Source: an uncultured Bacteroides sp. (lineage in GTDB: Bacteria; Bacteroidota; Bacteroidia; Bacteroidales; Bacteroidaceae). From it: a DNA stretch of 24,276 nucleotides. The stretch lies in NCBI GenBank assembly GCA_900556625.1, contig USPQ01000040.1:1-24276 (forward strand), read 5' to 3'. How positions within the stretch are numbered: position 1 is the first letter of the stretch; the number at the start of each line of letters is the position of its first letter. Shown piece after piece: positions 6,828-16,806 of this stretch. The notes under the pieces were generated by a model. It worked only from the letters and a program-made list of their open reading frames with translations. It was not told the DNA's origin and ran no database searches. The translations under genes were made by a program, and so were the position numbers.

Positions 6828-8243
6828 ATGAGAAAAATTTCCTTGATTGGATTTGTGATGTTAATCGTTTCAATTCCAACTTTTGCCGGAGGGCTTCTGA
6901 CAAATACTAATCAACATGCCGCTTTCCTTCGTATGTTATCTCGCGGTGCTACCTTTGAAATAGACGGTGCTTTGTCCAATCCTGCCGGTTTAGCTTTCTT
7001 GCCAAATGATGGTTTTCATATTGGATTGAGCATTCAGAGTGCTTTTCAAACAAGAAATATTGATGCCAGTTTCTATACTTATAATGGAATTGCAATGAAT
7101 AATGGGGCTCCGGTTATAGTTGACGGGAAACCGGTACCTACAAAATCTGATGCTCCATTTAATAAATATTATAAGGGAAAAGCTGCCGCACCGGTTATTC
7201 CTAGTTTGTTTGCAGCCTATAAAAAAGGAGATTGGACTATTTCCGGTTTCTTCGCTATAACTGGCGGAGGTGGAAAGGCTTCGTTTGATGACGGTCTGCC
7301 TATGTTTGACGCGGCTGCTATGGCAGGGATTTTTCAAGGTAGTATTCCAGGATACCTTAACTCTGGTCCTGAAAAGCACCGTCCACTTGTGACTCCCAAT
7401 ATGTATGACATCAATAGTGCTATGGATGGCAAACAATATATATATTCTTTACAGCTAGGACTAACTTATAAGATTAATGATTGGCTTTCTGCATTCGCTG
7501 GTGGGCGTATGAACTATTTTACGGGTGGTTATAAAGGTTTTCTAAATGCTAATCTGAAAGAAGCTTATGGTGGTGGCGAATTGATGGATTTGGAATTGGA
7601 TTGTGATCAGACGGGTTGGGGATTGACTCCTGTTCTCGGTGTGGATGCTAAGTTTGGTAAATTCAATATTGGTGCGAAATATGAATTCAAGACGAACTTG
7701 AATATTGAAAATAAGACTAATAATTTGAAATATCCAGATTCAGCGGAGAGCTTGGTAGGTAGCTATAAAGATGGTGTAAATACTCCTAACGACATACCTT
7801 CTATGCTTTCAGTTGCAGTTGCTTATGAAATTTTGCCAGTGTTGCGTGCATCTGTAGAGTATCATTTCTATGATGATAAGAAAGCGGGAATGGCTGGTGA
7901 CAAACAGAAATATCTGACAAAGGGAACAAATGAATATTTAATGGGTATTGAGTGGGATGTAACCAAACAATTATCGTTGAGTTGTGGTGGACAGATTACG
8001 GATTATGGATTATCTGACAACTTTCAGAACGATACCAGTTTCTCTTGTGACTCTTATACATTAGGAGTTGGAGCGAAAGTAGTATTGAGTGAAAGAGCAA
8101 ATCTGAATGTTGGTTATATGTGGACTACTTATGAAGATTATACTAAAACTTCAAAGAATTACAGTGGTACAGGGTTACCCGGAACTAACGTATATAGCCG
8201 CACTAATAAAGTATTCGGTCTTAGCATTGACTATAGATTTTAG
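6828..8243 (+). CDS. FadL/TodX (OmpP1) family outer-membrane transport protein
   Basis: This 471-residue protein has a signal peptide ending TFA before Gly21. The FadL-type N-terminal segment (about 28-58) follows and contains RGATFEIDGALSNPAGLAFL. The rest is rich in alternating aromatic and polar strands, and the final residues SIDYRF end in Phe, as expected for an outer-membrane beta-barrel. FadL proteins carry long-chain fatty acids or other hydrophobic compounds across the outer membrane; the compound carried here is unknown. A -7 element at 6792-6799 drives it and a hairpin terminator follows at 8292, so it is probably transcribed alone. Confidence 0.85.
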   Translation: MRKISLIGFVMLIVSIPTFAGGLLTNTNQHAAFLRMLSRGATFEIDGALSNPAGLAFLPNDGFHIGLSIQSAFQTRNIDASFYTYNGIAMNNGAPVIVDGKPVPTKSDAPFNKYYKGKAAAPVIPSLFAAYKKGDWTISGFFAITGGGGKASFDDGLPMFDAAAMAGIFQGSIPGYLNSGPEKHRPLVTPNMYDINSAMDGKQYIYSLQLGLTYKINDWLSAFAGGRMNYFTGGYKGFLNANLKEAYGGGELMDLELDCDQTGWGLTPVLGVDAKFGKFNIGAKYEFKTNLNIENKTNNLKYPDSAESLVGSYKDGVNTPNDIPSMLSVAVAYEILPVLRASVEYHFYDDKKAGMAGDKQKYLTKGTNEYLMGIEWDVTKQLSLSCGGQITDYGLSDNFQNDTSFSCDSYTLGVGAKVVLSERANLNVGYMWTTYEDYTKTSKNYSGTGLPGTNVYSRTNKVFGLSIDYRF

Positions 8244-8291
8244 TAGGTGTTTCCTTAGTTTATATGTAGTACGATTTAAGTTAATAATGTT

Positions 8292-8335
8292 GAGAGGGAG
8301 ATGGCATTCTATTGTCGTCTCCCCTCTTCATTTTA
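8292..8335 (+). terminator. rho-independent terminator after the FadL-type gene
   Basis: GGGAGATGGC (8296-8305) pairs with GTCGTCTCCC (8314-8323) over 10 bp, including two G-U pairs, around an 8-base loop. The stem extends outward with a single bulged C. A T-rich stretch follows at 8331-8336. It separates the FadL-type gene from the PUL. Confidence 0.65.
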
Positions 8336-8467
8336 TATTATGAAATAATCTTTTAATAGCAAAAGTTTGCGTATCTCGGGATATTTTACGAATATTGCCA
8401 CATATTAGCATTGAATAAAATATGAAAAATACAATTTAGCTTTTGGGGCTTGATTTAAATCTAGCAT

Positions 8468-9040
8468 ATGACTCTCAATGATCAGAAACGTATAATAAGT
8501 TTGTGGATGCAATTTTTGGATGGAAATGAAATTGCATTTTCTCAATTGTATTGTCTTTTTTTTGACGACTTGCTAACTTATGGGCGTAGGGTAGGGGGAG
8601 ATAATGAAATGGTGGAAGACTTGATTCAAGATCTGTTCTTGAAACTTTATCAGAAAAAAATTACTCTTGAAGACAATACAAGATTGCGCCCTTTTCTGTT
8701 TCGTGCACTAAAGAATCTAATTTATAATCAATTACTTCGTAATTCAAAACTTCAGCCATTGCCAGACTATGATTTTTCTTTTGATTTGAATTATACGATT
8801 GATGATCAACTGTTTTTAACTCAGGATCAGGGATTATCTGATGAGGTCTATCGAATGCTAAGAGGATTAACGGGGCGTCAGAAAGAAATTATTTATCTTC
8901 GTTTTATTCATGAGATGAGTTTTGATGAAATTTCAGAAATAATGGAAATTAATATCCAGTCAGCAAGAAATTTGTTAGCTCGTTCTATGGAAAAACTAAG
9001 GAAAGAAGCCATTCTTGCTATTATTTTATTTTTTATCTAA
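8468..9040 (+). CDS. ECF RNA polymerase sigma-70 factor (FecI-like)
   Basis: This 190-residue protein has the two domains of an extracytoplasmic-function sigma factor. Region 2.2 (VEDLIQDLFLKLYQK, 49-63) binds core polymerase. Region 4 (134-179) contains GRQKEIIYLRF and a helix-turn-helix around SFDEISEIMEINIQSARN. The hydrophobic C-terminal tail (AILAIILFFI) is common in Bacteroidetes FecI-like factors. The FecR gene 65 bases downstream should encode its anti-sigma, and SusC with an STN domain should be its sensor. Its own promoter is unclear: TAGCTTTT at 8437-8444 is a 7-of-8 match to the -7 consensus. Confidence 0.93.
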   Translation: MTLNDQKRIISLWMQFLDGNEIAFSQLYCLFFDDLLTYGRRVGGDNEMVEDLIQDLFLKLYQKKITLEDNTRLRPFLFRALKNLIYNQLLRNSKLQPLPDYDFSFDLNYTIDDQLFLTQDQGLSDEVYRMLRGLTGRQKEIIYLRFIHEMSFDEISEIMEINIQSARNLLARSMEKLRKEAILAIILFFI

Positions 9041-9105
9041 AAAAAATATTCTCAGTGAGTATAAATCAGTTCGCTTATTTGTCATAATAGAAAATAAAGC
9101 GAAAA

Positions 9106-10332
9106 ATGGTTCAATATACATTTAAAGATATAGAAGTTTTTTTGTTGGATGATGATCTCTTCCAATGGGCAAAGTCTGGATTTGCTGATAATGGTTTTGA
9201 CATTGAATCTTATAAACTTCAACACTCCGGTTGTGAAGAAAGGATAGAATTGGCTATTGCTGTGATTCGGAGTATGAAAGTTGTGGAAGATACTGAGTCT
9301 ACTTCTCAAGCATATAAAATGCAAAGTTTTAATAGAATGATGAATAAGCTTCATTCACAAGATATTAAGTCTGTACAGCCTCACAGAACACATTCATATA
9401 GGAAAGTTATTGCCTATGTGGCAAGTATTGCCGCTTTTCTACTTCTCTGTTTGGGCTCTTATTATTGGATTTCAACTTTTAAAGTACAGGAAGAAGTTGA
9501 ATTGACTGCTGATATGATTGATTCATTGAGTCGTTCAGATCAGGTTCAGGTGCTTTTAGATGGTAAGCAAGCTGTAGGATTGGATAAGAATAATGCGGAA
9601 ATCAGAGTAAATGAAAATGGAGCCGTAATAGTGGATGATAAATTAGTAGTGGCTTCAAAGGGAGAAAAAATTTTAATGAATCAGGTTGTGGTTCCTTATG
9701 GAAAACGCACAAAAATAATTTTGCCGGATGGATCTTCTTTATGGATTAATTCAGGGTCGTGTATTTCTTATAGTTCAGATTTTGCGACGAATAGAAGGTT
9801 GAATGTACAGGGAGAAGTTTTTTTGGATGTTAAAAAAGATGAGAAGCACCCTTTTATCGTGAAAACCACTCATTTGGAAGTAAGTGTATTGGGAACGGCA
9901 TTCAATGTGAATGACTATGCGAAGAATGTGGAAACTTCAGTGGTACTTGTTCGTGGAAGTGTAGATGTGAAAGTGGATAATAAAGCAAAGCAGCGACTAC
10001 TACCAAATCAAAGACTTTCAATGGCAAGTGGAGCGGTAAAAATAAACGAAGTTGATGTGTATGGCTATATTTGTTGGAAAGATGATATTATGAACTTTGA
10101 TGGTCAGAAGTTGACTACTATATTAAATACTTTATCTCAATACTATAATACGAAAATTGAAATAATAGGTAGCTTGAAAGATGAGAAGTGCTATGGAAGC
10201 CTTGATTTGAATTGCACACTTGAGGAAGTGTTAGAATCTATCTCATTAACCACTCCACTGAGAATTGTCCGAAAAGGGGAGATAATAATTCTTTCTCCGG
10301 AAAAAATAGATAAAGAAAGTACAAACCTTTAA
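9106..10332 (+). CDS. FecR-family anti-sigma factor with DUF4974 domain
   Basis: The 408-residue protein has a cytoplasmic N-terminal part (1-100) that should hold the sigma factor. One membrane helix follows (about 101-121, VIAYVASIAAFLLLCLGSYY). The periplasmic FecR domain (about 197-300) contains VVPYGKRTKIILPDGSSLWI and VLGTAFNVN. The C-terminal DUF4974 domain (about 325-395) contains NFDGQKLTTILNTLSQYY and is believed to contact the STN domain of the cognate SusC. The order sigma, FecR, STN-SusC is the standard trans-envelope signalling arrangement of Bacteroides PULs. No frameshift or truncation is seen. Confidence 0.93.
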   Translation: MVQYTFKDIEVFLLDDDLFQWAKSGFADNGFDIESYKLQHSGCEERIELAIAVIRSMKVVEDTESTSQAYKMQSFNRMMNKLHSQDIKSVQPHRTHSYRKVIAYVASIAAFLLLCLGSYYWISTFKVQEEVELTADMIDSLSRSDQVQVLLDGKQAVGLDKNNAEIRVNENGAVIVDDKLVVASKGEKILMNQVVVPYGKRTKIILPDGSSLWINSGSCISYSSDFATNRRLNVQGEVFLDVKKDEKHPFIVKTTHLEVSVLGTAFNVNDYAKNVETSVVLVRGSVDVKVDNKAKQRLLPNQRLSMASGAVKINEVDVYGYICWKDDIMNFDGQKLTTILNTLSQYYNTKIEIIGSLKDEKCYGSLDLNCTLEEVLESISLTTPLRIVRKGEIIILSPEKIDKESTNL

Positions 10333-10468
10333 AAGAACCAATACATGAAAAACATTCCACCTTAATTTAAAAAGAGAAACCGAATAATATCTGCGAAATA
10401 TTACTCGGTTCAGATTTAGAATTGTAAATAACTCACCAAAGTTATCACTAATCTAATTTTACAAATAT
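10333..10468 (+). promoter_or_regulatory. susC leader region, expected target of the ECF sigma factor, with a hairpin
   Basis: This 136-base gap precedes the susC start codon. A hairpin with 13-base arms at 10378-10390 and 10398-10410 (AACCGAATAATAT against ATATTACTCGGTT, one mismatch, 7-base loop) sits in its middle. It is not followed by a T run, so a plain terminator is unlikely; it may be an RNA structure in the leader, an operator or a processing site. By position this region should contain the ECF promoter, but I cannot point to a certain -35/-10. Confidence 0.45.
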
Positions 10469-13400
10469 ATGAAAAATAACTCTCATTTTAGAAATAAGAG
10501 TGAAAAATTAACCTATATTGGTTATGGGTTTTTGCTTTTATGCGTTTTTTTAACGTCTTATGTACCAAAAACTTGGGCAAAAGATGGTTTTATGAATCTT
10601 CAATCTACGTATGTCACCCTCAATTTGATAGATGTTTCTTTTGAAACATTATTTAAAACGTTGGAAAAGAAGAGTGATTATGTGTTCTTTTTTAAAGAAG
10701 ATGTTCTACAGAAAAATGAAAAAGTAACAGTCAAAGCACAAAACGAGTCAGTTGTATCTATATTGAATAGAGTATTACCCCCCAAGCAACTGACATATAC
10801 AGTGAAAGGAAGACAAGTGATTATTGTCCGCCAACCTCAGAAAGAACAAAAAAAAACAACTACTCCTGTAGCCGTAGAGAAAGATTATGACGTTAAAGGA
10901 ACAATAGTAGATGTCAACGGTCAACCATTACCAGGCGTCAATATAACTGTACAAGGGACAACTACTGGAGTTACTACCGATCTATCCGGTTTATTTACAT
11001 TGCGAATCAGAGATGGGAAACGTGCCTTGTTAGTAGCATCTTACATTGGTTTTAGTACGGAGAAAGTGTGGGTCTCTGCAGAAACCGGTTCTTTGAATAT
11101 TGTGCTTGAAGAAAGCTCGGCATCTTTGAATGAAGTGGTAGTCGTAGGTTATGGTACACAGAAGAAACTTAATTTGACAGGAGCTGTTACAACAGCTTCA
11201 GGGGAGATTCTGGAAAACCGTCCGATTGGTAATATTGCACAAGGTTTGCAAGGTATGGTACCCAACTTGAATATTACATTCAATAGTGGACAGCCCAACC
11301 AAGCTGCTAATATCAACATTCGTGGTAATACCTCATTGAATGGTGGTAACGCTCTTGTCTTGGTAGATGGTGTGGAAATTTCCGATTTATCTCTCATCAA
11401 TCCTCAAGATGTAGAAAGTGTTTCTGTATTGAAAGATGCTTCGGCCGCTGCTGTATATGGTGCGCGTGCTGCTTTTGGTGTGATGTTGGTCACCACCAAA
11501 AAGGGGGCTCGCAACCAAAAGACTAAGGTGTCATATAGCAATAACCTTTCATGGAGTTCACCGGCTCGCCTTCCCGAAATGCCTCGTTCGGATATATGGG
11601 CGCGTATGTGGAATAAGGCTTACGAATATGACACTCCGGGTGGATATTACTTTAACGAAAAGTTTATGGAGAAACTCGATGCACATATTGCCGATCCAGA
11701 ACACAATCCTGCAATTTTGGTTGATACCGAAGGTATTCAAAATTCAAATTATAGCCCTAGTAATCCGGGATGGGCCTATGTGGGCAACACCGATTGGTTG
11801 TCCGAGTTCTATCAAAAAACGGCTTTTATGCAGCAACATAATGTAAGCCTTTCAGGTGGTACCGAGCGTAACAATTACTATGCTTCTATTGGTTTTAAAG
11901 ATCAGTCGGGTATTTTTCGCTATGGAAATGACTCTTATAAGCGCTTCAATTTAGCGTTCAACTTCGATACGAAACTAACTAGTTGGCTGGACGTGAGTTT
12001 TGCTACTCGTATGAGTAACATTAAGAATGATGAACCTTATATGGACAATGGTGGTAGCAGTTCTCAAACTTGGTATTATGAGGTATATCGTATGTTTCCT
12101 ACACTTTCTATCTTTTTACCTAATGGTGATTTTGCAGGTATGTATCTCAACAGTGGTAATTATAACGTTATTGGAAAGATGGCTTTAGCTGGACGTAATA
12201 AAAAAGAGACTTGGGACCAATGGTACATCGGGCGTTTCGATTTACATCCATTGAAAGGACTATCTATTAAGGGCGATTACTCTTGGAATCGTTATTCTAC
12301 TGTTCAGAAATTTCACCGTAAAGAAATTAAGCAAACTTTTCCTGAGGGAGGTCCTGAATGGATCGTAGAGACTCCCAATTATGTGAAAAACTATAACTCG
12401 AACAATATTTACCACGCTATCAATGTATGGGCCGAGTATAAAACTTCGTTCAACGATGTTCACAACATTTCGGTAATGGGTGGTTATAACCAAGAGGAGA
12501 AGACTTATGCTAACACCTCATATACCATGACTGACTTGTATGATAACGAGTTGCTTATTTCCGACTTAGCCATCAACTATAAAGAGAATGCTGAAGGTGC
12601 AGATATCTGGCGTGTACAGGGGGCTTTCTTTCGCTTGAACTATGACTATCGTTCCAAATATCTATTTGAGGTAAATGGTCGTTATGACGGCTCTTCTAAG
12701 TATGCCAAAGACGACCGTTGGGCGTTTTTCCCCTCAGCCTCTATTGGTTGGCGAATTTCGGAAGAAAAATTCTTCAAACCACTTTCCAACGTAGTAGACA
12801 ATTTGAAACTTCGTGCCTCTGTAGGTGCTTTGGGTAATCAGATAACTAACGGCTATCATGACTATATGTCTATTCTTTCAGGTAAAGTGTTGACCAACTA
12901 TATGATGGATGGTAAAATGGTCAATGCGTTGAATATTCCTTCTTTGCCTAGTGTAGTGACTTGGGAGAAGGTTGTGACGAAAGATTTGGGTTTGGACTGG
13001 TCATTGTTCAACAATCGTTTGATGGGTACATTCGATTTCTATGTACGCGATACCAAAGATATGGTACGTTCGGTTACACTGCCTGCCGTATTGGGTACTT
13101 CGGGTGGTAAAGAGAATATTGCTGATATGCGTACCACTGGCTGGGAGTTGGAATTGACGTGGAAAGATCGTATTAAGAATGTGTTGGGAAGTCCTATGGA
13201 CTATTCGCTTACCGTAGGTTTGTCCGATTACCAAGCTGAGATAACCAAATACGATAACCCTAACGGTTCGTTGGCTAGTGGTATGTATTATGAAGGACAG
13301 AAACTGGGTGAAATCTGGGGGTATGTGACTGATGGTTATATTATGGACGATTTTGAAGCAGCCAAAATGAACTATGTACAGAAATACATTTCTTCTAAGT

Positions 13401-14026
13401 GGTATCCGGGCGATATTCGTTACAAAGATTTAAATGGTGATGGTATGATAGATCAAGGTAATCGTACATTGGCTAATCCGGGTGACCAAAAGGTTATAGG
13501 TAACTCTACTCCTCGATATCGTTTTAATTTGCAAGGAGGTATTGGTTGGCGTGGTTTCGATATCCGTGCTATTTTCGAAGGGGTGGGTAAACGCGATATG
13601 TGGACAAGTAGTGATATCTTTTGGGGATTCTCTAGAGGTATTTATAACTCTTGTGTAACCCAATACCATATCGATAATATTTGGACCTATGAGAATCCTA
13701 CAGCTTACTATCCTCGTTTGAATGCTAATGGCAATAAACGTAGTAAGCAGATTCAAACTAAATACTTACAAAATGCGGCATATATCCGCTTGAAAGATAT
13801 TACTTTGAGCTATACTATACCCAAGAGTTGGTTGGCCAAGATGAAAATGGAGCAGGTACGTATCTATGTAAGTGGTATGAATTTGTGGGAGAAGACTGGT
13901 TTGCCCCCATTTATGACTCCTGATATTGTAGATCAAATAACTGATAATAGCTTGTCTAGCGAGAACAGTGGTAAAGAATATGCATTTATGAGAAGTTATT
14001 CATTCGGTATTAATATAACATTTTAA
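10469..14026 (+). CDS. SusC/RagA-family TonB-dependent outer-membrane glycan transporter with STN domain
   Basis: This 1185-residue protein has a signal peptide (1-38, ending TWA). It is followed by an STN secretin/TonB signalling domain (about 45-122), a CarboxypepD-regulatory-like domain (about 140-213) and a TonB-box-like NEVVVVGYGTQKK at 221-233. The plug domain (LVDGVEI, SVLKDASAAAVYGARAAFGV) and a large beta-barrel ending ITF complete it. It imports oligosaccharides through the outer membrane with energy from TonB. The STN domain marks it as the receptor that signals to the adjacent FecR/sigma pair. The susD gene follows after 15 bases. The substrate cannot be read from the sequence. 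Confidence 0.96.
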   Translation: MKNNSHFRNKSEKLTYIGYGFLLLCVFLTSYVPKTWAKDGFMNLQSTYVTLNLIDVSFETLFKTLEKKSDYVFFFKEDVLQKNEKVTVKAQNESVVSILNRVLPPKQLTYTVKGRQVIIVRQPQKEQKKTTTPVAVEKDYDVKGTIVDVNGQPLPGVNITVQGTTTGVTTDLSGLFTLRIRDGKRALLVASYIGFSTEKVWVSAETGSLNIVLEESSASLNEVVVVGYGTQKKLNLTGAVTTASGEILENRPIGNIAQGLQGMVPNLNITFNSGQPNQAANINIRGNTSLNGGNALVLVDGVEISDLSLINPQDVESVSVLKDASAAAVYGARAAFGVMLVTTKKGARNQKTKVSYSNNLSWSSPARLPEMPRSDIWARMWNKAYEYDTPGGYYFNEKFMEKLDAHIADPEHNPAILVDTEGIQNSNYSPSNPGWAYVGNTDWLSEFYQKTAFMQQHNVSLSGGTERNNYYASIGFKDQSGIFRYGNDSYKRFNLAFNFDTKLTSWLDVSFATRMSNIKNDEPYMDNGGSSSQTWYYEVYRMFPTLSIFLPNGDFAGMYLNSGNYNVIGKMALAGRNKKETWDQWYIGRFDLHPLKGLSIKGDYSWNRYSTVQKFHRKEIKQTFPEGGPEWIVETPNYVKNYNSNNIYHAINVWAEYKTSFNDVHNISVMGGYNQEEKTYANTSYTMTDLYDNELLISDLAINYKENAEGADIWRVQGAFFRLNYDYRSKYLFEVNGRYDGSSKYAKDDRWAFFPSASIGWRISEEKFFKPLSNVVDNLKLRASVGALGNQITNGYHDYMSILSGKVLTNYMMDGKMVNALNIPSLPSVVTWEKVVTKDLGLDWSLFNNRLMGTFDFYVRDTKDMVRSVTLPAVLGTSGGKENIADMRTTGWELELTWKDRIKNVLGSPMDYSLTVGLSDYQAEITKYDNPNGSLASGMYYEGQKLGEIWGYVTDGYIMDDFEAAKMNYVQKYISSKWYPGDIRYKDLNGDGMIDQGNRTLANPGDQKVIGNSTPRYRFNLQGGIGWRGFDIRAIFEGVGKRDMWTSSDIFWGFSRGIYNSCVTQYHIDNIWTYENPTAYYPRLNANGNKRSKQIQTKYLQNAAYIRLKDITLSYTIPKSWLAKMKMEQVRIYVSGMNLWEKTGLPPFMTPDIVDQITDNSLSSENSGKEYAFMRSYSFGINITF

Positions 14027-14041
14027 AAATAGATAGGTATT

Positions 14042-15808
14042 ATGAAAAAATATATATTTTCATGTATTTGCATTTTGTGCTTGTCACTGTCTGGATGTGA
14101 TTACTTGGATACTGAACCGGGTGACGCAATTTCTAGTGATCGTTTCTGGGAGACTTCTAATGCTGCCGCATTAGAGCAATATTGCAATCTTTATTATCCT
14201 AAACTCATCAAGGGACATGGTGATCCTTTGTCTTGGAATATTGGAAATATGATTATGCAAGAGTATCAGTCTGATAACCTTTTAGCAGCTGGTGCTAGTA
14301 GTATTACATTTGGTCAAAACACTGTAATGACTAGTAGTACTGACTGGGATTGGTCTACGGTGAGAGGTTGTAATGCTTTTCTAGAGAATTATGAAAAGTC
14401 TCCCGCTTCGGATATTGATAAAAAGAAATTTGCCGGAGAAATCTTATTTTTCAAAGCTTTTGATTATTTTAATAAGGTGTGCCTTTTTGGTGAGGTGCCT
14501 TGGTATGACTCTACGTTGAATAAAGATAACCCCGAATTATATAAAGGACGTGATTCTCGTGATTTAGTGATGACCAATATTTTGGCTACCATTAATAAGG
14601 CTATTGAGTTTTTACCTCGCAAGACTAAAGTTTATCGTGTGAGCCGCGATGCCGCTCTATTACTCAAAGCCCGTATCTGTCTTTATGAAGGTACTTGGCG
14701 TCGTTATCGTAATGTAGAGGGCGATGTAAAATTCCTCGAAGAGGCTTACAAAGCTTCTGGAGAGTTGATGGGGTATGGTTATGAATTGTATAAGGCATCG
14801 GGTACAGACGATAGCTATTTCGATCTTTTCATACAAGATAATTACAATGATAATTCGGAAGTAATTCTCTCGCGTGAGTATGACCCCGCACTCAATATGG
14901 GGCACAACGTGCCTAATAGTATTCCTAATAGCGAACAGGGTATGAGCCGTGATTGTTTTGAGGAATACTTGTGTGCTAACACAGGAAAGCCCATTTCTCT
15001 TTGTGGTTGCCACAATCCTAACATGGGATATAATGCAGAGATGAAGAATCGCGACGGACGTCTGTTGCAAACAGTATGTTTGCCCGAATCTGGTAGTAAA
15101 TATGCTCGTTTTTTATATCGTACTACTGGCGGTCTGTTGAAAGGTGGGGCTCCTAATATCTTTTCTATTCTTCCCAACTCGGACACTCGAACCTTCTACG
15201 CTGCATCTTGTACCGGATATTCGGTATGTAAGTTTTATAAGGCGTCTGAGCACTATGTGGGTAATCACAAAGGTGGCATTGATGCTCCTGTGATGCGTTA
15301 TGCTGAGGTCTTGTTGATTCGTGCTGAGGCTGGTGCTGAGTTGGGAAAAGATCCCGAATTGGATAAAACCATCAATCAGCTTCGTGCCCGTGTAGGATTT
15401 ACTTTTAAGTTGGAAGCTGATCCGATAGCTGATCCGGATTTGATTGCTAAATATCCTAATGTGAAAGGTGATAACGCTAACTTGATTCGTGAAATCCGTC
15501 GCGAACGTCGCATTGAGTTGTTTGCCGAAGGTTATCGTTGGGATGACGTTTGTCGTTGGAATGTAGGCGAGGTCGTATTTAACCGTGTGCGTCGTGGTGC
15601 TAAGATGGACCCCAACTTGTACTCTGCCGATGAGATAAAGACTATTAAAGATCAAGTAGGATTCGATGCCGATGGCTTTATTACTCCCTACGCTAAGCGA
15701 GTTACTTATAGTATGAATTTTACGGCTAAAAATTACCTGTACAACATTCCGTTGGACGAAATATCATTAAACCCGAATCTGCTTCCTCAGAATCCGGGTT
15801 GGGAATAA
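14042..15808 (+). CDS. SusD/RagB-family glycan-binding outer-membrane lipoprotein
   Basis: This 588-residue lipoprotein has lipobox LSGC (Cys19). The following YLDTEPGDAISSDRFWET is a typical SusD start. The SusD-like N-terminal TPR helices follow, and the RagB/SusD C-terminal domain contains ELRARVGF-like and IRRERRIELFAEGYRWDDV-type segments. SusD forms the lid over its SusC partner and captures the glycan at the cell surface. It lies 15 bases after susC and 17 bases before the NAGPA gene, so all are probably on one transcript. Target specificity cannot be predicted. Confidence 0.95.
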   Translation: MKKYIFSCICILCLSLSGCDYLDTEPGDAISSDRFWETSNAAALEQYCNLYYPKLIKGHGDPLSWNIGNMIMQEYQSDNLLAAGASSITFGQNTVMTSSTDWDWSTVRGCNAFLENYEKSPASDIDKKKFAGEILFFKAFDYFNKVCLFGEVPWYDSTLNKDNPELYKGRDSRDLVMTNILATINKAIEFLPRKTKVYRVSRDAALLLKARICLYEGTWRRYRNVEGDVKFLEEAYKASGELMGYGYELYKASGTDDSYFDLFIQDNYNDNSEVILSREYDPALNMGHNVPNSIPNSEQGMSRDCFEEYLCANTGKPISLCGCHNPNMGYNAEMKNRDGRLLQTVCLPESGSKYARFLYRTTGGLLKGGAPNIFSILPNSDTRTFYAASCTGYSVCKFYKASEHYVGNHKGGIDAPVMRYAEVLLIRAEAGAELGKDPELDKTINQLRARVGFTFKLEADPIADPDLIAKYPNVKGDNANLIREIRRERRIELFAEGYRWDDVCRWNVGEVVFNRVRRGAKMDPNLYSADEIKTIKDQVGFDADGFITPYAKRVTYSMNFTAKNYLYNIPLDEISLNPNLLPQNPGWE

Positions 15809-15825
15809 GTAGTTAATTACTGTAA

Positions 15826-16806
15826 ATGAAAAGAAAAATGGAAAATATGAAATACACTATGTCATACATTGCGAAGAATTTTCGAGTAGCATTGATGCTG
15901 TCACTCATGATGTTATTGTGCAGCTGTTCTAGTGAAGATAAATTGGAGCTTCACAAAGGAGCCACACTTCCCATTATGCAAGGAATAGCCGATAATGTGC
16001 CTTACATTCAGTCGGTAGAAAAAGAATTAACTTACGACTTGTATGATGGGGTACGCATTACCGATGTTGTCTTTACCTATTGCGCTAAACCTACCCGTAT
16101 GATTATTGCTGAAGTAGATTTGAACAAGAACGTGACCATAGTTACCTCTACGCCTGATAATAAGCCGGAGGTAGGTAAAATTCTGCAACAGGTAACTGTG
16201 CAGGCCGAGAAAGCTGAAGCAGCCGGACGCAAAGTGATTTTGGGAACTAATGGCGACTTCTATTCTAAGAAAAATGATCTTTGGATTCCTGGTGGGCTAT
16301 TCTACAAAGACGGTGTAGCTATCAAGACTGAAATAGGTTGGGAGGCTGATCATGTATTCTATATGCTCAAAGACGGTACGGCACATATTACTTCTGTTCC
16401 AGAGTTTAAATTAGTAGAGCGAGAGGTGGTGCATGCTATTGGTGGTTGGCAAAGAATGGTGCAAGACGGTGAGGTAGTGAAGAACTTTACCGTAAATGAC
16501 AACGCCATGCAATTCCATCCACGTACCTTTGTAGGTGTGTCTGCTGACAATCGCAAGGTTTATTTATTTGTTGTTGATGGTCGTCAGCCCGAATACTCTA
16601 ACGGTATGCGTCTTGAGGACATGATGTTACTCTGTCAAGGTGCTGGTTGTTACCAAGCGTTCAATATGGATGGCGGTGGTTCTACCACTATGGTACGTCG
16701 GGTAGAAAAGGGCAGTTCAGTGTCATTTGAGGTAATGAATCAACCTTCAGACAATCCTGCCAGATCGGTGATAAACGGCTTACAAGTTATTGAAAAAACT
16801 AATTAA
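15826..16806 (+). CDS. phosphodiester glycosidase family lipoprotein (NAGPA/DUF2233), first copy
   Basis: This 326-residue protein has a lipoprotein signal ending LLCSC (probable lipidated Cys34). The NAGPA domain has its conserved blocks in order: TNGDFY (141-146), HPRTFVGVS (231-239), VVDGR (249-253) and FNMDGGGSTTMV (279-290). The family includes the human uncovering enzyme that removes GlcNAc from GlcNAc-1-phospho-mannose, and bacterial DUF2233 proteins with the same fold. By analogy this protein should cleave a sugar-1-phosphate diester at the cell surface or in the periplasm. All conserved blocks are intact. Several Met codons (15826, 15838, 15847) could be the start. A divergent homologue lies at 18818. 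Confidence 0.9.
   Translation: MKRKMENMKYTMSYIAKNFRVALMLSLMMLLCSCSSEDKLELHKGATLPIMQGIADNVPYIQSVEKELTYDLYDGVRITDVVFTYCAKPTRMIIAEVDLNKNVTIVTSTPDNKPEVGKILQQVTVQAEKAEAAGRKVILGTNGDFYSKKNDLWIPGGLFYKDGVAIKTEIGWEADHVFYMLKDGTAHITSVPEFKLVEREVVHAIGGWQRMVQDGEVVKNFTVNDNAMQFHPRTFVGVSADNRKVYLFVVDGRQPEYSNGMRLEDMMLLCQGAGCYQAFNMDGGGSTTMVRRVEKGSSVSFEVMNQPSDNPARSVINGLQVIEKTN

Noticed and set aside
8107..8343. Possible small protein overlapping the end of the FadL-type gene
   Set aside because: Its frame runs through the beta-barrel gene and the terminator hairpin, and has no recognisable content or ribosome binding site.
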